Shown here piece by piece: positions 16,859 through 27,113 of a DNA stretch of 64,000 nucleotides. The stretch spans positions 62,001 through 126,000 of the forward strand of contig NC_016946.1 of the NCBI RefSeq assembly GCF_000277125.1, in the 5' to 3' direction. The notes under the pieces were generated by a model. That model was not told the origin of the DNA and did not search any database. It saw nothing but the letters and a program-made list of their open reading frames with translations. This DNA comes from Mycobacterium intracellulare ATCC 13950. Its GTDB lineage: Bacteria > Actinomycetota > Actinomycetes > Mycobacteriales > Mycobacteriaceae. The position numbers and the translations under genes were made by a program. Each line of letters starts with the position of its first letter. Positions within the stretch are counted from its first letter, which is position 1.

Positions 16859-19771
16859 TTAGGTGACACCGCTGAGGATGGGCCCGGTGGCGTCCGGGTC
16901 GGCGCTCACCGCGGCTGGTGTTCGCGGCGAAGACGGCGCCGTATTCACGGGCCTCGAGTAGACCCTGCGCGGCCACCAGAACCAGCGTCCGAGCAGCGCG
17001 GCGATCGAGGGCACCAAGAAGGACCGGACCACCAGGGTGTCGAGCAGTAGGCCGATCATGATCGTGCTGCCGACCTGTCCGATAGTGCGCAGATCGCTGA
17101 CCAGCATGCCGCCCATGGTGAATGCGAACACCAGCCCTGCGGTGGTCACGACTCCGCCGGTACCGCCCATCGACCGGATGATCCCGGTCTTCAAGCCGGC
17201 GTGGATCTCCTCCTGCATCCGCGAGACCAGCAGCAGGTTGTAGTCGGATCCGACGGCCAACATGACGATCACCGCCATGGGAACCACGATCCAGTTCAGT
17301 GGCATGTGCAGCAGGTGCTGCCAAATCAGCACGGACAGGCCCATCGCGGAAGCGATGGAACCCGCCACGGTTCCGACGATCACGGCCGAGGCGGCCAGGG
17401 CACGGGTGATACCGAGCATGACTATGAAGATCAGGCCCATTGCCGCGGTCACCGAGACCGTCAGATCCAGCGTCGACGCCTCGTGGACGTCTTTATATGT
17501 GGCCGCGGTGCCGCCGAGATAGATGTTGGCGCTCTCCAGCGGTGTTCCCTTGGTGGCCTCGGTGGCGGCCTGCTTGATCTGGTCAATGTGCGAAATGCCT
17601 TGCGGGCTCGCCGGATCGCCTTTGTGGGTGATCACGTATTTCGCCGCCTTGCCGTCGGGGGACACGAACAGGTTGAGCCCGCGCTGGAAGTCCGCATTAT
17701 CGAATGCTTCTGGCGGCAGGTAGAACATGTCGTCGTTTTTGGAGTCGTCGAACGCCCGGCCCATGATGGTTGAGTTCTGCGACATCTCATCGAGCTGATC
17801 GGTCAGGTCGCTAAACGAGCTGTAGATCGTCAGCAGCAAGCCCTGCACCGTTTTCAGGGTCGCGATCAGCGGGGGCAGTTGCGCCGCCAACTTCGGTACC
17901 AGTGTGTCGAGGCGGTCCAGGTCGACGTTGGTGATGCCCTGCAGGTCGTCGCTGAGCTTGTCGACACCGTCGGTGGCGTCGAACAGCGAGCGCAGCGACC
18001 AGCAGATCGGGATGTCGAAACAGTGCTGCTCCCAGTAGAAATAGCTGCGAAGCGGTCGCCAGAAGTCGTCGAAATCGGCGAGGTGATCGCGCAGCTCCTG
18101 GGTGGTGTCCAGGATTTGGTGACCCCTGCCATCCAAGTCGTGGGTGACATCGCTGAGCTGAGTCGTCAACCCGTAGATGGTCTGGGTGAGGTTGATGACC
18201 ACGCTCAGCTGATCACTGGTTTTCAGCAGGTCACCCATGCGGTCCTTGAGGTGGTGCAGATTCTGGATCGTGATTGCGTTTTGGGCGCTGATCTGAAATG
18301 GCACCGAGCTGTGATCGACCGTCGAGCCCAGTGGACGCGTAATACCCTGTACCCGAGCGATTCCCGGCAGATGGAAGGTGAGCTTGGCGACCCGGTCCAA
18401 CACCAGCATGTCGGTGGGGTTACGCATGTCGTGGTCGGCTTCGACCATGAGGATCTCGGGCCCCATCCGCGCCTCGGGGAAATGCCGGTCCGAGGCGCGG
18501 TAGCCCACGGAAGACGGTGCGTCGGTGGGTAGGTAGTAGCGGTCGTTGTAGTTGGGAACGTAAGCGGGCAGGGCCACCAGACCGATCACCGTTACCAGCA
18601 CGGCACCGACCAGGATCGGTCCCGGCCATCGCACCACGGCCACCCCCACCCGCCGCCAACCGCGGGTCTTGACCTTGCGTTTGGGATCGAAGACCCCGAA
18701 CCGGGTAGCTATGGTGATCACCGCGGGCGCCAGCGTTAGGGAGGCGGCGATCGTCACCAGCAGGGCGATCGAACACGGCGCACCGAGGCTGTGGAAGTAC
18801 GGCAGGTGGGTGAAGCTCATGCAGAACATCGCGCCCGCGACCGTTAGACCCGACCCCAAGACGACGTGGGCGGTTCCCTTGTACATGGTGTAGAAGGCGT
18901 CGATCCGGTCTTGCCCGTGCGAGCGGGCCTCCTGATATCGACCGACCAGGAAAATGGTGTAGTCGGCCGCCGCGGCGAGCACCAGGCTCACAACGAGATT
19001 CACCGCGAACGTGGACAGGCCGATAACGCCGTGGTGACCGAGTACGGCCACAGCACCGCGAGCGGCGGCGAGCTCGGTAAGAACCGTGAGCAGCATGCCC
19101 AGCATGGTCGCTACGGAGCGGTAGACAATGAGCAGCATGGCCCCGATGATCACGACGGTGACGACGGTGATCGTCTGCATGCTGCGATTGGTGTATTCCA
19201 TGCGCTCTGTGGCCAACGGTCCGGGACCGGTCACGTAGGCCTTGATCCCCGGTGGCGCGGGCACGCTTGCCACGATCTTGTTGACCGCGGCGACCGAGTT
19301 GTTGGACTCGGTATCGCCTTGATTACCACGCAGATTCAGCTGAACGTAGGCGCCCTTGGCATCGCTGCTCTGCGCCCCCGCCGCGGTCAGCCGATCTCCC
19401 CAGAAGTTCTCGACGTGCTCGACATGCTCGGTGTCGTGCGACAGCTTGGCCACGATCTGGTCGTAATACCGATGTGCCGCGTCACCGAGTTTGTCTTGTG
19501 CCTCGATCACGACCATCGCTGTGGTGTCCGAGTCGTACTGCTGAAAGTCCTTGCCAATACGCTTCATCGCGATCAACGACGGTGCGTCTTCGGGTATCAG
19601 CTGCACCGAGTGCGCCGCCCCGACCACATCGAGCTGGGGCGCAATGACGTTGAGCGCGGCCGTGATCAACAGCCATCCGATCAAGATCGGGATAGCCAGA
19701 ATTCGCGTGGCATGCGCGAAGCGGCCGTGCTTTGCCGCCGGATCGATCTCAGCGGAGTGTGCGCCGGTCAT
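16859..19771 (-). CDS. MmpL-family RND transporter (first copy)
   Basis: A protein of 970 residues of the MmpL family. It has about 12 membrane helices and two large periplasmic loops; the second loop (about 450-720) contains [21 protein letters not shown]. The proton-relay Asp-Tyr pairs are present in [15 protein letters not shown] and [16 protein letters not shown]. MmpL proteins use the proton gradient to export lipids or siderophores with an MmpS partner; the cargo here is unknown. Its ATG overlaps the mmpS stop (ATGA). About half identical by eye to the second copy at 22801-25686. Confidence 0.93.
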   Translation of the reverse strand: MTGAHSAEIDPAAKHGRFAHATRILAIPILIGWLLITAALNVIAPQLDVVGAAHSVQLIPEDAPSLIAMKRIGKDFQQYDSDTTAMVVIEAQDKLGDAAHRYYDQIVAKLSHDTEHVEHVENFWGDRLTAAGAQSSDAKGAYVQLNLRGNQGDTESNNSVAAVNKIVASVPAPPGIKAYVTGPGPLATERMEYTNRSMQTITVVTVVIIGAMLLIVYRSVATMLGMLLTVLTELAAARGAVAVLGHHGVIGLSTFAVNLVVSLVLAAAADYTIFLVGRYQEARSHGQDRIDAFYTMYKGTAHVVLGSGLTVAGAMFCMSFTHLPYFHSLGAPCSIALLVTIAASLTLAPAVITIATRFGVFDPKRKVKTRGWRRVGVAVVRWPGPILVGAVLVTVIGLVALPAYVPNYNDRYYLPTDAPSSVGYRASDRHFPEARMGPEILMVEADHDMRNPTDMLVLDRVAKLTFHLPGIARVQGITRPLGSTVDHSSVPFQISAQNAITIQNLHHLKDRMGDLLKTSDQLSVVINLTQTIYGLTTQLSDVTHDLDGRGHQILDTTQELRDHLADFDDFWRPLRSYFYWEQHCFDIPICWSLRSLFDATDGVDKLSDDLQGITNVDLDRLDTLVPKLAAQLPPLIATLKTVQGLLLTIYSSFSDLTDQLDEMSQNSTIMGRAFDDSKNDDMFYLPPEAFDNADFQRGLNLFVSPDGKAAKYVITHKGDPASPQGISHIDQIKQAATEATKGTPLESANIYLGGTAATYKDVHEASTLDLTVSVTAAMGLIFIVMLGITRALAASAVIVGTVAGSIASAMGLSVLIWQHLLHMPLNWIVVPMAVIVMLAVGSDYNLLLVSRMQEEIHAGLKTGIIRSMGGTGGVVTTAGLVFAFTMGGMLVSDLRTIGQVGSTIMIGLLLDTLVVRSFLVPSIAALLGRWFWWPRRVYSRPVNTAPSSPRTPAAVSADPDATGPILSGVT

Positions 19772-20196
19772 GCCGACTTCATGATGCAGTGGGTCTGGGC
19801 ACGGTGGCCGTCGAAGACCCGTTGGTCACGAACTTCACCGTTGACGGTGATGCGGCACCCGATACTGTCGGCCTCGCCCTGGGCGACCACCGTCGCGATC
19901 ACCGCGGTGTCGGTGGTGACGATCTCGTAGCTCCATGGCACCGTAGCCGTTGCAACCCTCTGCGGTTGGGCGTGCTCGTCGAGGTAGTCGACCTGGACGA
20001 CGGTGCCGGCGGGCCCCCAGACGTCGTAAAGCACGTGCTTGGGATTGAACTGCACGAGCGTGTCCACACCGTTGGCTCCGCCGGCCGAAACCGACTGTCT
20101 GCCAAAAACACCGTGCAGCCGCACCACAGCAAACGATGCAATCGCGATCACCAAGACCATCACCAGCGGAACCCACGCCCGCTTCACCAGAGCCAT
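19768..20196 (-). CDS. MmpS-family accessory membrane protein (first copy)
   Basis: A protein of 142 residues, the normal MmpS size. One N-terminal membrane helix ([20 protein letters not shown]) is followed by a periplasmic beta domain with [29 protein letters not shown] and the late [13 protein letters not shown]. The ATG at 20196 is preceded by GGGAG; the frame is open further upstream but nothing there resembles MmpS. Partner of the overlapping MmpL. Confidence 0.9.
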   Translation of the reverse strand: MALVKRAWVPLVMVLVIAIASFAVVRLHGVFGRQSVSAGGANGVDTLVQFNPKHVLYDVWGPAGTVVQVDYLDEHAQPQRVATATVPWSYEIVTTDTAVIATVVAQGEADSIGCRITVNGEVRDQRVFDGHRAQTHCIMKSA

Positions 20197-20267
20197 CGCG
20201 CTCCCAACTGGAACCGTTGTCGACGTACCTTTTCTGAGCAGCGGCCGGCTGGAGACATAGAGCTCCA

Positions 20268-21299
20268 TCATGCGGACGCAGTCGCCGACGGTCCTGAACC
20301 CGTAGTCGCGCGCTTCCCCTGGAGGGCCGCGTCGGTGTCCGCGATGGCCAGCATCCTGTTGATGTCTGCGCCGGCCAGTGCGCCGGCCGCCGCGGAGGCC
20401 CCGACCTGGGCGACCAGATCGGTGGCGTTGCCGGCCACCCACACACCCGGCACCTCGGTGGTGCCGGCCATGCCGGAGGCAAAACCGCGGCCCATGTTCG
20501 GCAGGTCCTGCACCGGCAGGCCCAGACCTTCCAGGCCCTGGGTGCGGGCCTGCATCTGCGGGGCGACCGCGAGGACGCGCCGGGCCACGACCTGGCCGTC
20601 GGCCAGGCGCACCCCGGCGAGGGCACCGTCCTCGTCGTTGACGACCTCGGTGACCGGGGTGTTGATGACGCGGATGCCGCGGGCGGCAAAGCGGGCGCGG
20701 CTGTCCTCGTCCAGGTCAGTGCCGTGGGTGAAGTAGATCAGGTCCTCGGTCAGCTGACGGAACAGAAACGCGTGGCCGATGGAAACCGGGCCGGTGGCGA
20801 GGATGCCGATGGGCTCATCGCGCACCTCCCAGCCGTGGCAGTACGGGCAGTGCACCACAGTGTGCCCCCAGTGCTCGGCGAGCCCGGGCACCTCCGGCAG
20901 CACATCCGTAAGGCCGGTGGCTACCAGGATGCGGCGAGCGGTGATGCTGCGGCCGTCGGCCAGGGTGACGGTGAACCGCAGGTCCCCGTCCGCCGACGGG
21001 GCGGCAGACTCGGCCGAGACCACCTCGCCGTGGACGACGCGTCCGCCGTACTGGCGCACCTGCTCCCGGCCCCGCCGAAGGATCTCGGGCGGCGGGGTGC
21101 CGTCCAAGACGATGAAGCCGTGCACGGCCTTCGCGGGCGCGTTGCGCGGGGAGCCGCTGTCGATCACGACGACCGAGCGGCGGGAGCGGGCGAGGATCAG
21201 CGCACCGTTCAGCCCCGCGGCGCCCCCGCCGATCACCACCGCGTCGACCGTCCCGTCGTCCAGTGCGTCGCTCGCGTACGGAGAAGTCGTCACATCCAT
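20268..21299 (-). CDS. Thioredoxin reductase-like FAD/NAD(P) oxidoreductase
   Basis: A protein of 343 residues with an N-terminal FAD dinucleotide motif VVIGGGAAGLNGAL (21-34), a redox-active pair Cys151-Pro-Tyr-Cys154, and a following NAD(P) segment GILATGPVSIGHA. The build is that of low-molecular-weight thioredoxin reductase and its relatives that oxidise dithiols in natural-product pathways (GliT/HlmI type). The ATG at 21299 follows AGGAGG; a TTG 39 bases further out is less likely. Divergent from a TetR gene over an 85-bp region holding a palindrome, which suggests direct regulation. Confidence 0.85.
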   Translation of the reverse strand: MDVTTSPYASDALDDGTVDAVVIGGGAAGLNGALILARSRRSVVVIDSGSPRNAPAKAVHGFIVLDGTPPPEILRRGREQVRQYGGRVVHGEVVSAESAAPSADGDLRFTVTLADGRSITARRILVATGLTDVLPEVPGLAEHWGHTVVHCPYCHGWEVRDEPIGILATGPVSIGHAFLFRQLTEDLIYFTHGTDLDEDSRARFAARGIRVINTPVTEVVNDEDGALAGVRLADGQVVARRVLAVAPQMQARTQGLEGLGLPVQDLPNMGRGFASGMAGTTEVPGVWVAGNATDLVAQVGASAAAGALAGADINRMLAIADTDAALQGKRATTGSGPSATASA

Positions 21300-21343
21300 G
21301 GCCTCCTGCCTTTCCTTAGTCAGAACATAACCATTCAATATCG

Positions 21344-21357
21344 GAACGTCAACGTTC
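21344..21357. promoter_or_regulatory. Candidate TetR operator in divergent promoter
   Basis: Perfect palindrome GAACGT-CA-ACGTTC in the 85-bp gap between the flavoprotein gene (left) and the TetR gene (right), 45 bp from one start and 28 bp from the other. This is the usual position for a TetR protein that represses both genes. Confidence 0.5.
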
Positions 21358-21384
21358 TATTCCGGGGCAGGCTACGATCACATC

Positions 21385-21957
21385 GTGTCCGTCTCGACGA
21401 AGCAACTCTCGGGTGTGCAAGCGCGCACCAGAGCCGCGATCCTCGCTGCTACGGCCTCTGCGCTGGCAGCGAACCGGACGGCCACCATGCCGGAGATCGC
21501 CACCGTGGCCGGGGTCGGTCGCACCACGCTGCACCGGTACTTCGCCGACCGCGAGACGCTGATCTACGAGGCGACCCTGGACTCGATCCGCGTGCTCAGT
21601 GAAGCGGTGGACGAGGCCGCCCTTGACGACGGACCCGCAATCGACGCGATGCGGCGATTCATCACCGCAGGCGTCTCAATAGGTGAACGGCTGGTCTTCC
21701 TCTTCGGTGACCCGGCGGTGCTCCGCGATATCCCCCCGGCCCAGTCCCCGAATGAGGAGTTGGTGATCAAACTGATCACGCGGGGACAGGACGAAGGCGT
21801 GTTCGACTCTGACCTCAATCCGACCTGGATTTGGCACGCGCTCTACGGATTGATCCTGCAAGGCTGTGAGCAAGCCATGGCCGGTGCACTGCCTCGGCAC
21901 ACCGTCGCGCCACTGATTATCCGGACCTTCGAGCGCGGCATCTGCCCGGTTCCCTAG
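21385..21957 (+). CDS. TetR-family transcriptional regulator
   Basis: A protein of 190 residues. N-terminal helix-turn-helix: AAILAATASALAANRTATM, then EIATVAGVGRTTLHRYFADRE (about 14-58). The C-terminal ligand domain is all helical. GTG start at 21385. Divergent from the thioredoxin-reductase-like gene; it probably represses it and itself through the palindrome between them. Ligand unknown. Confidence 0.88.
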   Translation: MSVSTKQLSGVQARTRAAILAATASALAANRTATMPEIATVAGVGRTTLHRYFADRETLIYEATLDSIRVLSEAVDEAALDDGPAIDAMRRFITAGVSIGERLVFLFGDPAVLRDIPPAQSPNEELVIKLITRGQDEGVFDSDLNPTWIWHALYGLILQGCEQAMAGALPRHTVAPLIIRTFERGICPVP

Positions 21958-22105
21958 CACAACAGGTGCGATCAGGACCGCACTCATTTCCGGGGATCGC
22001 GTCGCGCCGAATGACTTCAAAGCCATACGTGCTCTTGTCAAAGTAGCCCGGCGTGTCCTGTCAATCTTCTCTGCATCTCGACAGTTGTCGTTGGTCGAAC
22101 CGGCG

Positions 22106-22804
22106 CTACTTTGCGCTCCCGCCACCATCCTTGGTGTTCGCCGCGCAGACGGCAGGCAGGATGAGCGTGTCGATGACTCTGCGGACGAACTTCGCGTCGA
22201 CGGTTTGACCGCTGATGACCCGCATCAGCCCCATTCCCGTCAAGGTGTCGGCGATAAGGGTCCAGTCCCCGTCGGGTGCGACCTCGCCGCGGGCGGCGGC
22301 CTGTCGGAGGATGGCCGTCACCACGCGCCTGCCCTTGAGCAGCATCAACTCGTCGAGGGCCGATGCGAGCTGCTGATCGTGCATCGCCTCCATCGCCACT
22401 CGCAGCACCAGATCGCTGGAGATCAGGTCGTCATCGGCGCGCGCTACACGTTCAACCACCGCGTCGAAGTCACCGGCAAGGCTGCCTGTGTCCGGGGCAT
22501 CGTCGTCGATGAGGTCGGGCCGCCAATACACAAGCGCATCGGTCATCAACGCGGCCTTCGACGCCCAGCGGCGGTATATCGCCGCTTTACCAACACCCGC
22601 TCGCGCGGCGATATCGTTCATATTGGTGTCGTTGTAACCGTTTTCGGCTAATGCGGCCAGCGCGGCGTCGAGGATCGCGGGATCGCGGGATCGATCGAGC
22701 CGGCCTTGGGTGCGTTGGCGCAGTTTTGATTCCGTGTCTGACAAGCATTCCGCCGCGGCGACCAACCCCGCCGCCAGCTTGCCAGACTCGGTCACGGCTC
22801 TCAC
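22106..22804 (-). CDS. TetR-family regulator coupled to mmpL
   Basis: A protein of 232 residues. After about 35 leader residues comes a TetR helix-turn-helix (AILDAALAALAENGYNDTNM, then DIAARAGVGKAAIYRRWASKA). Its GTG start overlaps the TGA of the upstream mmpL (GTGA), so it is the third gene of an mmpS-mmpL-tetR operon and likely its own pump's regulator. A shorter start inside the leader is possible. Confidence 0.88.
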   Translation of the reverse strand: MRAVTESGKLAAGLVAAAECLSDTESKLRQRTQGRLDRSRDPAILDAALAALAENGYNDTNMNDIAARAGVGKAAIYRRWASKAALMTDALVYWRPDLIDDDAPDTGSLAGDFDAVVERVARADDDLISSDLVLRVAMEAMHDQQLASALDELMLLKGRRVVTAILRQAAARGEVAPDGDWTLIADTLTGMGLMRVISGQTVDAKFVRRVIDTLILPAVCAANTKDGGGSAK

Positions 22805-25686
22805 GCCCTCGCTGTCGCAAGGGGCGCAGTGTTGTCGTCGTCGACCGGAGTTGGCTCGGGTCCGCCACGGCCATGCCTGGTGATCTCAAAGGTGTTGAGC
22901 GGCCACCAGAACCAGCGGCCCAGCGCGGCGGCAATCGAGGGGGTCATGAACGCCCGCACGATCAACGTATCGACCACCAGGCCGATGCCGATGGTCATGC
23001 CGAGCTGACCGACCACGCGCAGGTCGGACACGATCATCGCCATCATGGTGAAGGCGAACACCAGGCCGGCCGCGGTGACGACGCGTCCGGTCGCCCCGAT
23101 GCCACGGATGATGCCCGTGTTGAGCCCGGCGTGTATCTCTTCCCTGAAGCGCGAGACCACGAGGAGATTGTAGTCCGAACCCACTGCCAGCAGGATCACC
23201 ATCGACAACGGGATCACGATCCACTGCACGCCCAGCCCGAGGATGTCCTGCCAGAGCAGCACCGACAAACCACACGCGGTACCCAAGGATGCGGCGACGG
23301 TGCAGACGATCACCAGGGCGGCCACCACACTGCGCGTGATCAACAGCATGATCGCGAAAATCAGGATCATCGCCGCGATGATCGCAATCATGAGGTCGGT
23401 GACGACGCCGTCCTGCATGTCGGCATACAGCGATGCCGTGCCGGCGAGTGAGACCTTGGCATTACTCAGCGGGGTGCCCTTGAGGGCATCTGCGACAACA
23501 CCTTTGAGGCCCCGCACATGGTCGATACCCTCCACCGACGCCGGGTCGCCCTGGTGGGTGATGATCATCCGGACTGCCTTGCCATCGGGCGACATGAACA
23601 TCTTCATGCCACGTTTGAAGTCGGGATTGTCGAACACGTCCGGTGGCAGATAGAACAAGTCGTCATTCTTGGCCTGGTCGAAGTACAGGCCGATCTCCGT
23701 CGCGCCTTTGGCCAGCTCCTGCTGCTGAGCCTGGGTGCCGGCCTGGGTGCTATGGGTCGCGATCATGAAGTCGCGCATCTTTGTCATCGAGGTGATGGTG
23801 TTCTGCAGCACCGGCAACATCTGCGGCAGCAAATGATCCAACCGATCCAAATCGGTGGTGAGGCCTTGTATTTGGTCGGCGAGGGCGTCGATTCCGTCCA
23901 GGGTGTCGAAGACTGACCGCAGTGAAAAGCAGATCGGGATGTCGTAGCAGTGCTTTTCCCAGTAGAAGTAGCTGCGAATGGGTCTGAAGAAATCCTCGAA
24001 ATCGGCGAGGCTTTGCCGCAATTCGTTGGTGGTGTCCACCATCTCGTGGGTCCTGCCCACCATGCTGTGCGTGGTTTCGGTCATCTCCTTGGTGATGGTG
24101 TACATGCGTTGCATGTTGGCGATGGTCCGGCTCATCTCGTCGGCCTGTTCGAGCATCTGCGCCGAGTTGTCGTTGTTGAACTTCGCGGCCTGCAGGGTGC
24201 CGGCGTTTTGCGCGCCGAGCAGGAAGGGGATCGAGCTGTGCTCGATCGGTGCGCCCAGCGGGCGGGTGATGGTCTGCACCCGATCGATGCCCCGCATGCG
24301 AAAGACATTCTTGGCGACCTTTTCGATCACGAGCATGTCGGCGGGGGTACGCAGATCGTGATCGGCCTCGAGCATCAACAGCTCGGGGTTCATGCGGGCC
24401 TGGGAGAAATGCCGGTCCGCGACGCCCATGGCCTGGTTGGCGGGCATATCGGCGGGGGTGAACTTCTGGTCGTTGTACTGCGGCACATACGTCATCAGGG
24501 CGACGAAACCCACGACGGCGATCACGCAGGTCACCAGGACGATCGGGATAGGCCAGCGCACCACGGAGGTACCGACCTTGCGCCAACCCGGCGAGGAAAC
24601 CACGTTGTGCTTGGGGTCGAGCAGACCGAACTTCGAGGCGACCGTCAGGATCGCCGGCGCCAGCGTCAGCGCTGCGGCGATGATCACCCCAACCGCGATC
24701 GCGCAGGGCAGACCCATGGTCTGGAAGTAGGGCAGCGTGGTCATGGTGAGGCACAAGCAGGCACCGACGATGGTCAGCCCGGAACCCAGGATGACATGCG
24801 AGACACCGCTGTAGGCGACATAGAACGCCTCTTCGGAATCGAGGCCTTTCGATCTCTCCTCGTGATATCGCCCGAGTAGGAAGATCACATAATCTGTCCC
24901 GGCGGCCAAGGCCAGCATGGTCACCATGCTCACCGCGTACGGGGTCAAGCCGATGATGTTCAGGTTGCCCGCCGTGGCCGTAATGCCCTGTGCGGCAAAT
25001 AGTTCCAGGCCGATGATGACCATGGACACCAGCATCGTCACGACGGAGCGGTAGACGATCAGAAGCATCACAATGATGACGCCGACCGACACCAGCTCCA
25101 TGATCGCCATGCTTTGGTGCCCTGCCACGCTGGTGTCGGCATTGAGCACGGTATTACCGGCGACATGGGCCTTGATACCCGGCGGCGCTGGTACCGACGC
25201 AACGATGTCACGCACCGCTGCCACCGACTCGTGGCTGGGCGTCGTGCCCTGGGGGCCATTGAGGAAGATCTGCACGTAGGCGGATTTGCCGTCCACGCTC
25301 TGAGAGCCCGCCGCGGTCAGCGGATCACTCCAGAAGTCCTGGACGTTCTGCACGTGCTGATGATCGGCTTCCAGCTTGGCGACGATCTTGTCGTAGAACT
25401 TGTGCGCCGCGTCGCCGAGCTTGTCCTTGCCCTCCAGCACGACCATCGCTGTGGAGTCGGAATCGTACTGCTGAAACACCTTGCCGATGTGCAGCATCGC
25501 CCGATACGAATCCGAATTGGTGGGGCTGATAGGCACTGAACGCGTCGCCGCGACGGCATCGAGCGACGGGGTCAAGATGCCCAGGCCCACCGCGACGAGC
25601 ACCCAGAACACGATGATCGGTAACGAGAAGATCCGGACCATCCGACCAACGAACGGGCGGTGCGGCTTCGTGTGCATGTTGCTCAT
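22801..25686 (-). CDS. MmpL-family RND transporter (second copy)
   Basis: A protein of 961 residues with the same plan as the first MmpL: 12 helices, two periplasmic loops, FRPIRSYFYWEKHCYDIPICF in loop 2, and proton-relay Asp-Tyr pairs in AAGTDYVIFLLGRYHEER and [21 protein letters not shown] overlap with the upstream mmpS, GTGA overlap with the downstream tetR. Exports an unknown lipid or small molecule. The closest M. tuberculosis relatives are likely the MmpL4/MmpL5 type, judged from overall layout only. Confidence 0.93.
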   Translation of the reverse strand: MSNMHTKPHRPFVGRMVRIFSLPIIVFWVLVAVGLGILTPSLDAVAATRSVPISPTNSDSYRAMLHIGKVFQQYDSDSTAMVVLEGKDKLGDAAHKFYDKIVAKLEADHQHVQNVQDFWSDPLTAAGSQSVDGKSAYVQIFLNGPQGTTPSHESVAAVRDIVASVPAPPGIKAHVAGNTVLNADTSVAGHQSMAIMELVSVGVIIVMLLIVYRSVVTMLVSMVIIGLELFAAQGITATAGNLNIIGLTPYAVSMVTMLALAAGTDYVIFLLGRYHEERSKGLDSEEAFYVAYSGVSHVILGSGLTIVGACLCLTMTTLPYFQTMGLPCAIAVGVIIAAALTLAPAILTVASKFGLLDPKHNVVSSPGWRKVGTSVVRWPIPIVLVTCVIAVVGFVALMTYVPQYNDQKFTPADMPANQAMGVADRHFSQARMNPELLMLEADHDLRTPADMLVIEKVAKNVFRMRGIDRVQTITRPLGAPIEHSSIPFLLGAQNAGTLQAAKFNNDNSAQMLEQADEMSRTIANMQRMYTITKEMTETTHSMVGRTHEMVDTTNELRQSLADFEDFFRPIRSYFYWEKHCYDIPICFSLRSVFDTLDGIDALADQIQGLTTDLDRLDHLLPQMLPVLQNTITSMTKMRDFMIATHSTQAGTQAQQQELAKGATEIGLYFDQAKNDDLFYLPPDVFDNPDFKRGMKMFMSPDGKAVRMIITHQGDPASVEGIDHVRGLKGVVADALKGTPLSNAKVSLAGTASLYADMQDGVVTDLMIAIIAAMILIFAIMLLITRSVVAALVIVCTVAASLGTACGLSVLLWQDILGLGVQWIVIPLSMVILLAVGSDYNLLVVSRFREEIHAGLNTGIIRGIGATGRVVTAAGLVFAFTMMAMIVSDLRVVGQLGMTIGIGLVVDTLIVRAFMTPSIAAALGRWFWWPLNTFEITRHGRGGPEPTPVDDDNTAPLATARA

Positions 25687-26114
25687 ACGGATTTCACCAA
25701 GCAGTAGATGAACGGTTTGATGGCGTCGGTGCTCGCCCTGCTGTCACGCACCTGACCGTCGACGGTCACCTGACACCGAAGATCGTGGGTGTCCCGATCG
25801 CCCTGGGCCAAGATGTTGGCCGACATCGACGGCAGCGTCGTCACGATCGTGAAAGACCAGGGCAGCGGGGCGTTTTCGATGAGATGGGGTTGTCCGTTCT
25901 CGTCGAGGTAGTTCAGATTCGCGGTCCCGCCCGCCCCGGTGACCTCGTACCGGATGTGCTTCGGATTGAAGTTCGCGGTAATTCCGGATCCCTCCGCCAG
26001 ATTCGGGCCGTGATGCCCGGTGGACTCGCGGATGCGGGTGATCGCGTACGCGCCTAGTGCCACGACCACCACCAGCAGCAGCGGGATCCAGAACCGTCTC
26101 AACACTCGAAACAC
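25683..26114 (-). CDS. MmpS-family accessory membrane protein (second copy)
   Basis: A protein of 143 residues. RRFWIPLLLVVVVALGAYAI forms the membrane helix, and the periplasmic domain has KHIRYEVTGAGGTANLNYLDE, PWSFTIVTT and CQVTVDGQVRDSR, as in MmpS4/5. GTG start at 26114. First gene of the mmpS-mmpL-tetR operon. Confidence 0.9.
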   Translation of the reverse strand: MFRVLRRFWIPLLLVVVVALGAYAITRIRESTGHHGPNLAEGSGITANFNPKHIRYEVTGAGGTANLNYLDENGQPHLIENAPLPWSFTIVTTLPSMSANILAQGDRDTHDLRCQVTVDGQVRDSRASTDAIKPFIYCLVKSV

Positions 26115-26555
26115 CGCGTGCGTTCCCCCAGCTTTCGTTGCGTTCAGTCAGACGCCGGACAGCCCGGTTGACGCGAGAAGATGGCTGCCAACCGAAGCGA
26201 AACTCGGGTTCCGAGTCAGCGACGGTGGCTACGCTAACACCGTCGCGTCAACCACGCCAACCGACCCGGGGGGCGTTGACGGGGTGGCGAGCTGTGTGCG
26301 CAACGGAGCCGTGATCGCATGGCCTTCACGCCGTAGCCGGTCGATTGGCATCGCGTCGAGCGGCGCGTAAAGGAGTCGTCCACCGCCACGCAGGTTGGCA
26401 ACCTACGGTGATGATCGCCGCGTAAATCTCGTCCGGTGGGTGCCCCCGGCGCGGCGCCGCCGTAGAAGACGGATTCAGGGACTCCAATTGTGGGGTAGGC
26501 TGAAGGGCGAATGTGTTCTGCATTCGCGAAAGTAAACGAAAGAAGTACAAGAGAT
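26115..26555. other. Intergenic region between mmpS and cspA
   Basis: 441 bp between divergent genes with no convincing ORF. It holds an 11-bp inverted repeat with widely spaced arms, GGTTGACGCGA (26166-26176) and TCGCGTCAACC (26243-26253), on the mmpS side, and a TAGGCT element near 26496 that could be the cspA -10 box. Confidence 0.5.
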
Positions 26556-26759
26556 ATGACGCAAGGAACCGTGAAATGGTTCAACGGCGAAAAGGGCTTC
26601 GGCTTCATCGCCCCCGATGACGGCAGTGCGGACGTCTTCGTCCACTACTCCGAGATCCAGGGCGGTGGCTACCGCTCACTGGAGGAGAATCAGCGGGTTC
26701 AGTTCGAGGTAGGACAGGGCGCCAAGGGCCCCCAGGCCACCGGAGTGACCGCGGTCTGA
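26556..26759 (+). CDS. cspA: Cold-shock protein CspA
   Basis: A single cold-shock domain protein of 67 residues: [19 protein letters not shown] contains RNP1 (KGFGFI), and DVFVHYSEI is RNP2. It binds single-stranded nucleic acid and melts RNA structure. Matches Rv3648c-type CspA, which in M. tuberculosis lies elsewhere. The ATG at 26556 is the family's usual start; the frame is open upstream. Monocistronic, with its own terminator. Confidence 0.96.
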   Translation: MTQGTVKWFNGEKGFGFIAPDDGSADVFVHYSEIQGGGYRSLEENQRVQFEVGQGAKGPQATGVTAV

Positions 26760-26770
26760 TCTTTACGTAA

Positions 26771-26810
26771 TCTGTGGGCCGGCAAGGGATTACCCTTGTC
26801 GGCCCACAGA
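26771..26810 (+). terminator. Hairpin terminator after cspA
   Basis: 18-bp stem (26771-26788 with 26793-26810, one G-U pair) with the 4-nt loop ATTA, starting 12 bp after the cspA stop. A short T run (TCGTTTACG) follows. Long and nearly perfect. Confidence 0.8.
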
Positions 26811-27113
26811 TCGTTTACGGCCGGTGCCGCGGGCCCCGCGGCTCGGTCGAGAAGCTGCGCGACGTATTTGCGGCCCATGCCGCGGTGGGGCGCGCCGACC
26901 AATTGCACCCCATAGGTGCCGGCCCCAATCCTGGCCTCAATCGCGAACAGCCGGGTCGTATCATACTCGAAGTACTAATGTCCATCGAATTCTATTGGCA
27001 GAACGATGTTTTCGGCGACGCACTGGTTGAGCGGTGGAAGTTCGTCAAGGGTAGGACCATCCCTGATTCCGAAACCCGAGCAGCGGGATAGCGACGGAAG
27101 CTGTGCGACTGGT
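26811..27113. other. Gap with no supported gene
   Basis: About 300 bp between the cspA terminator and a convergent secreted-protein gene. A 105-codon open frame crosses it but begins inside the cspA terminator, has no ribosome binding site and looks unlike any family I know. I see nothing else. Confidence 0.5.

Noticed and set aside
26774..27091. 105-codon open frame after cspA
   Set aside because: It begins inside the cspA terminator stem, lacks a ribosome binding site and has no recognisable features.
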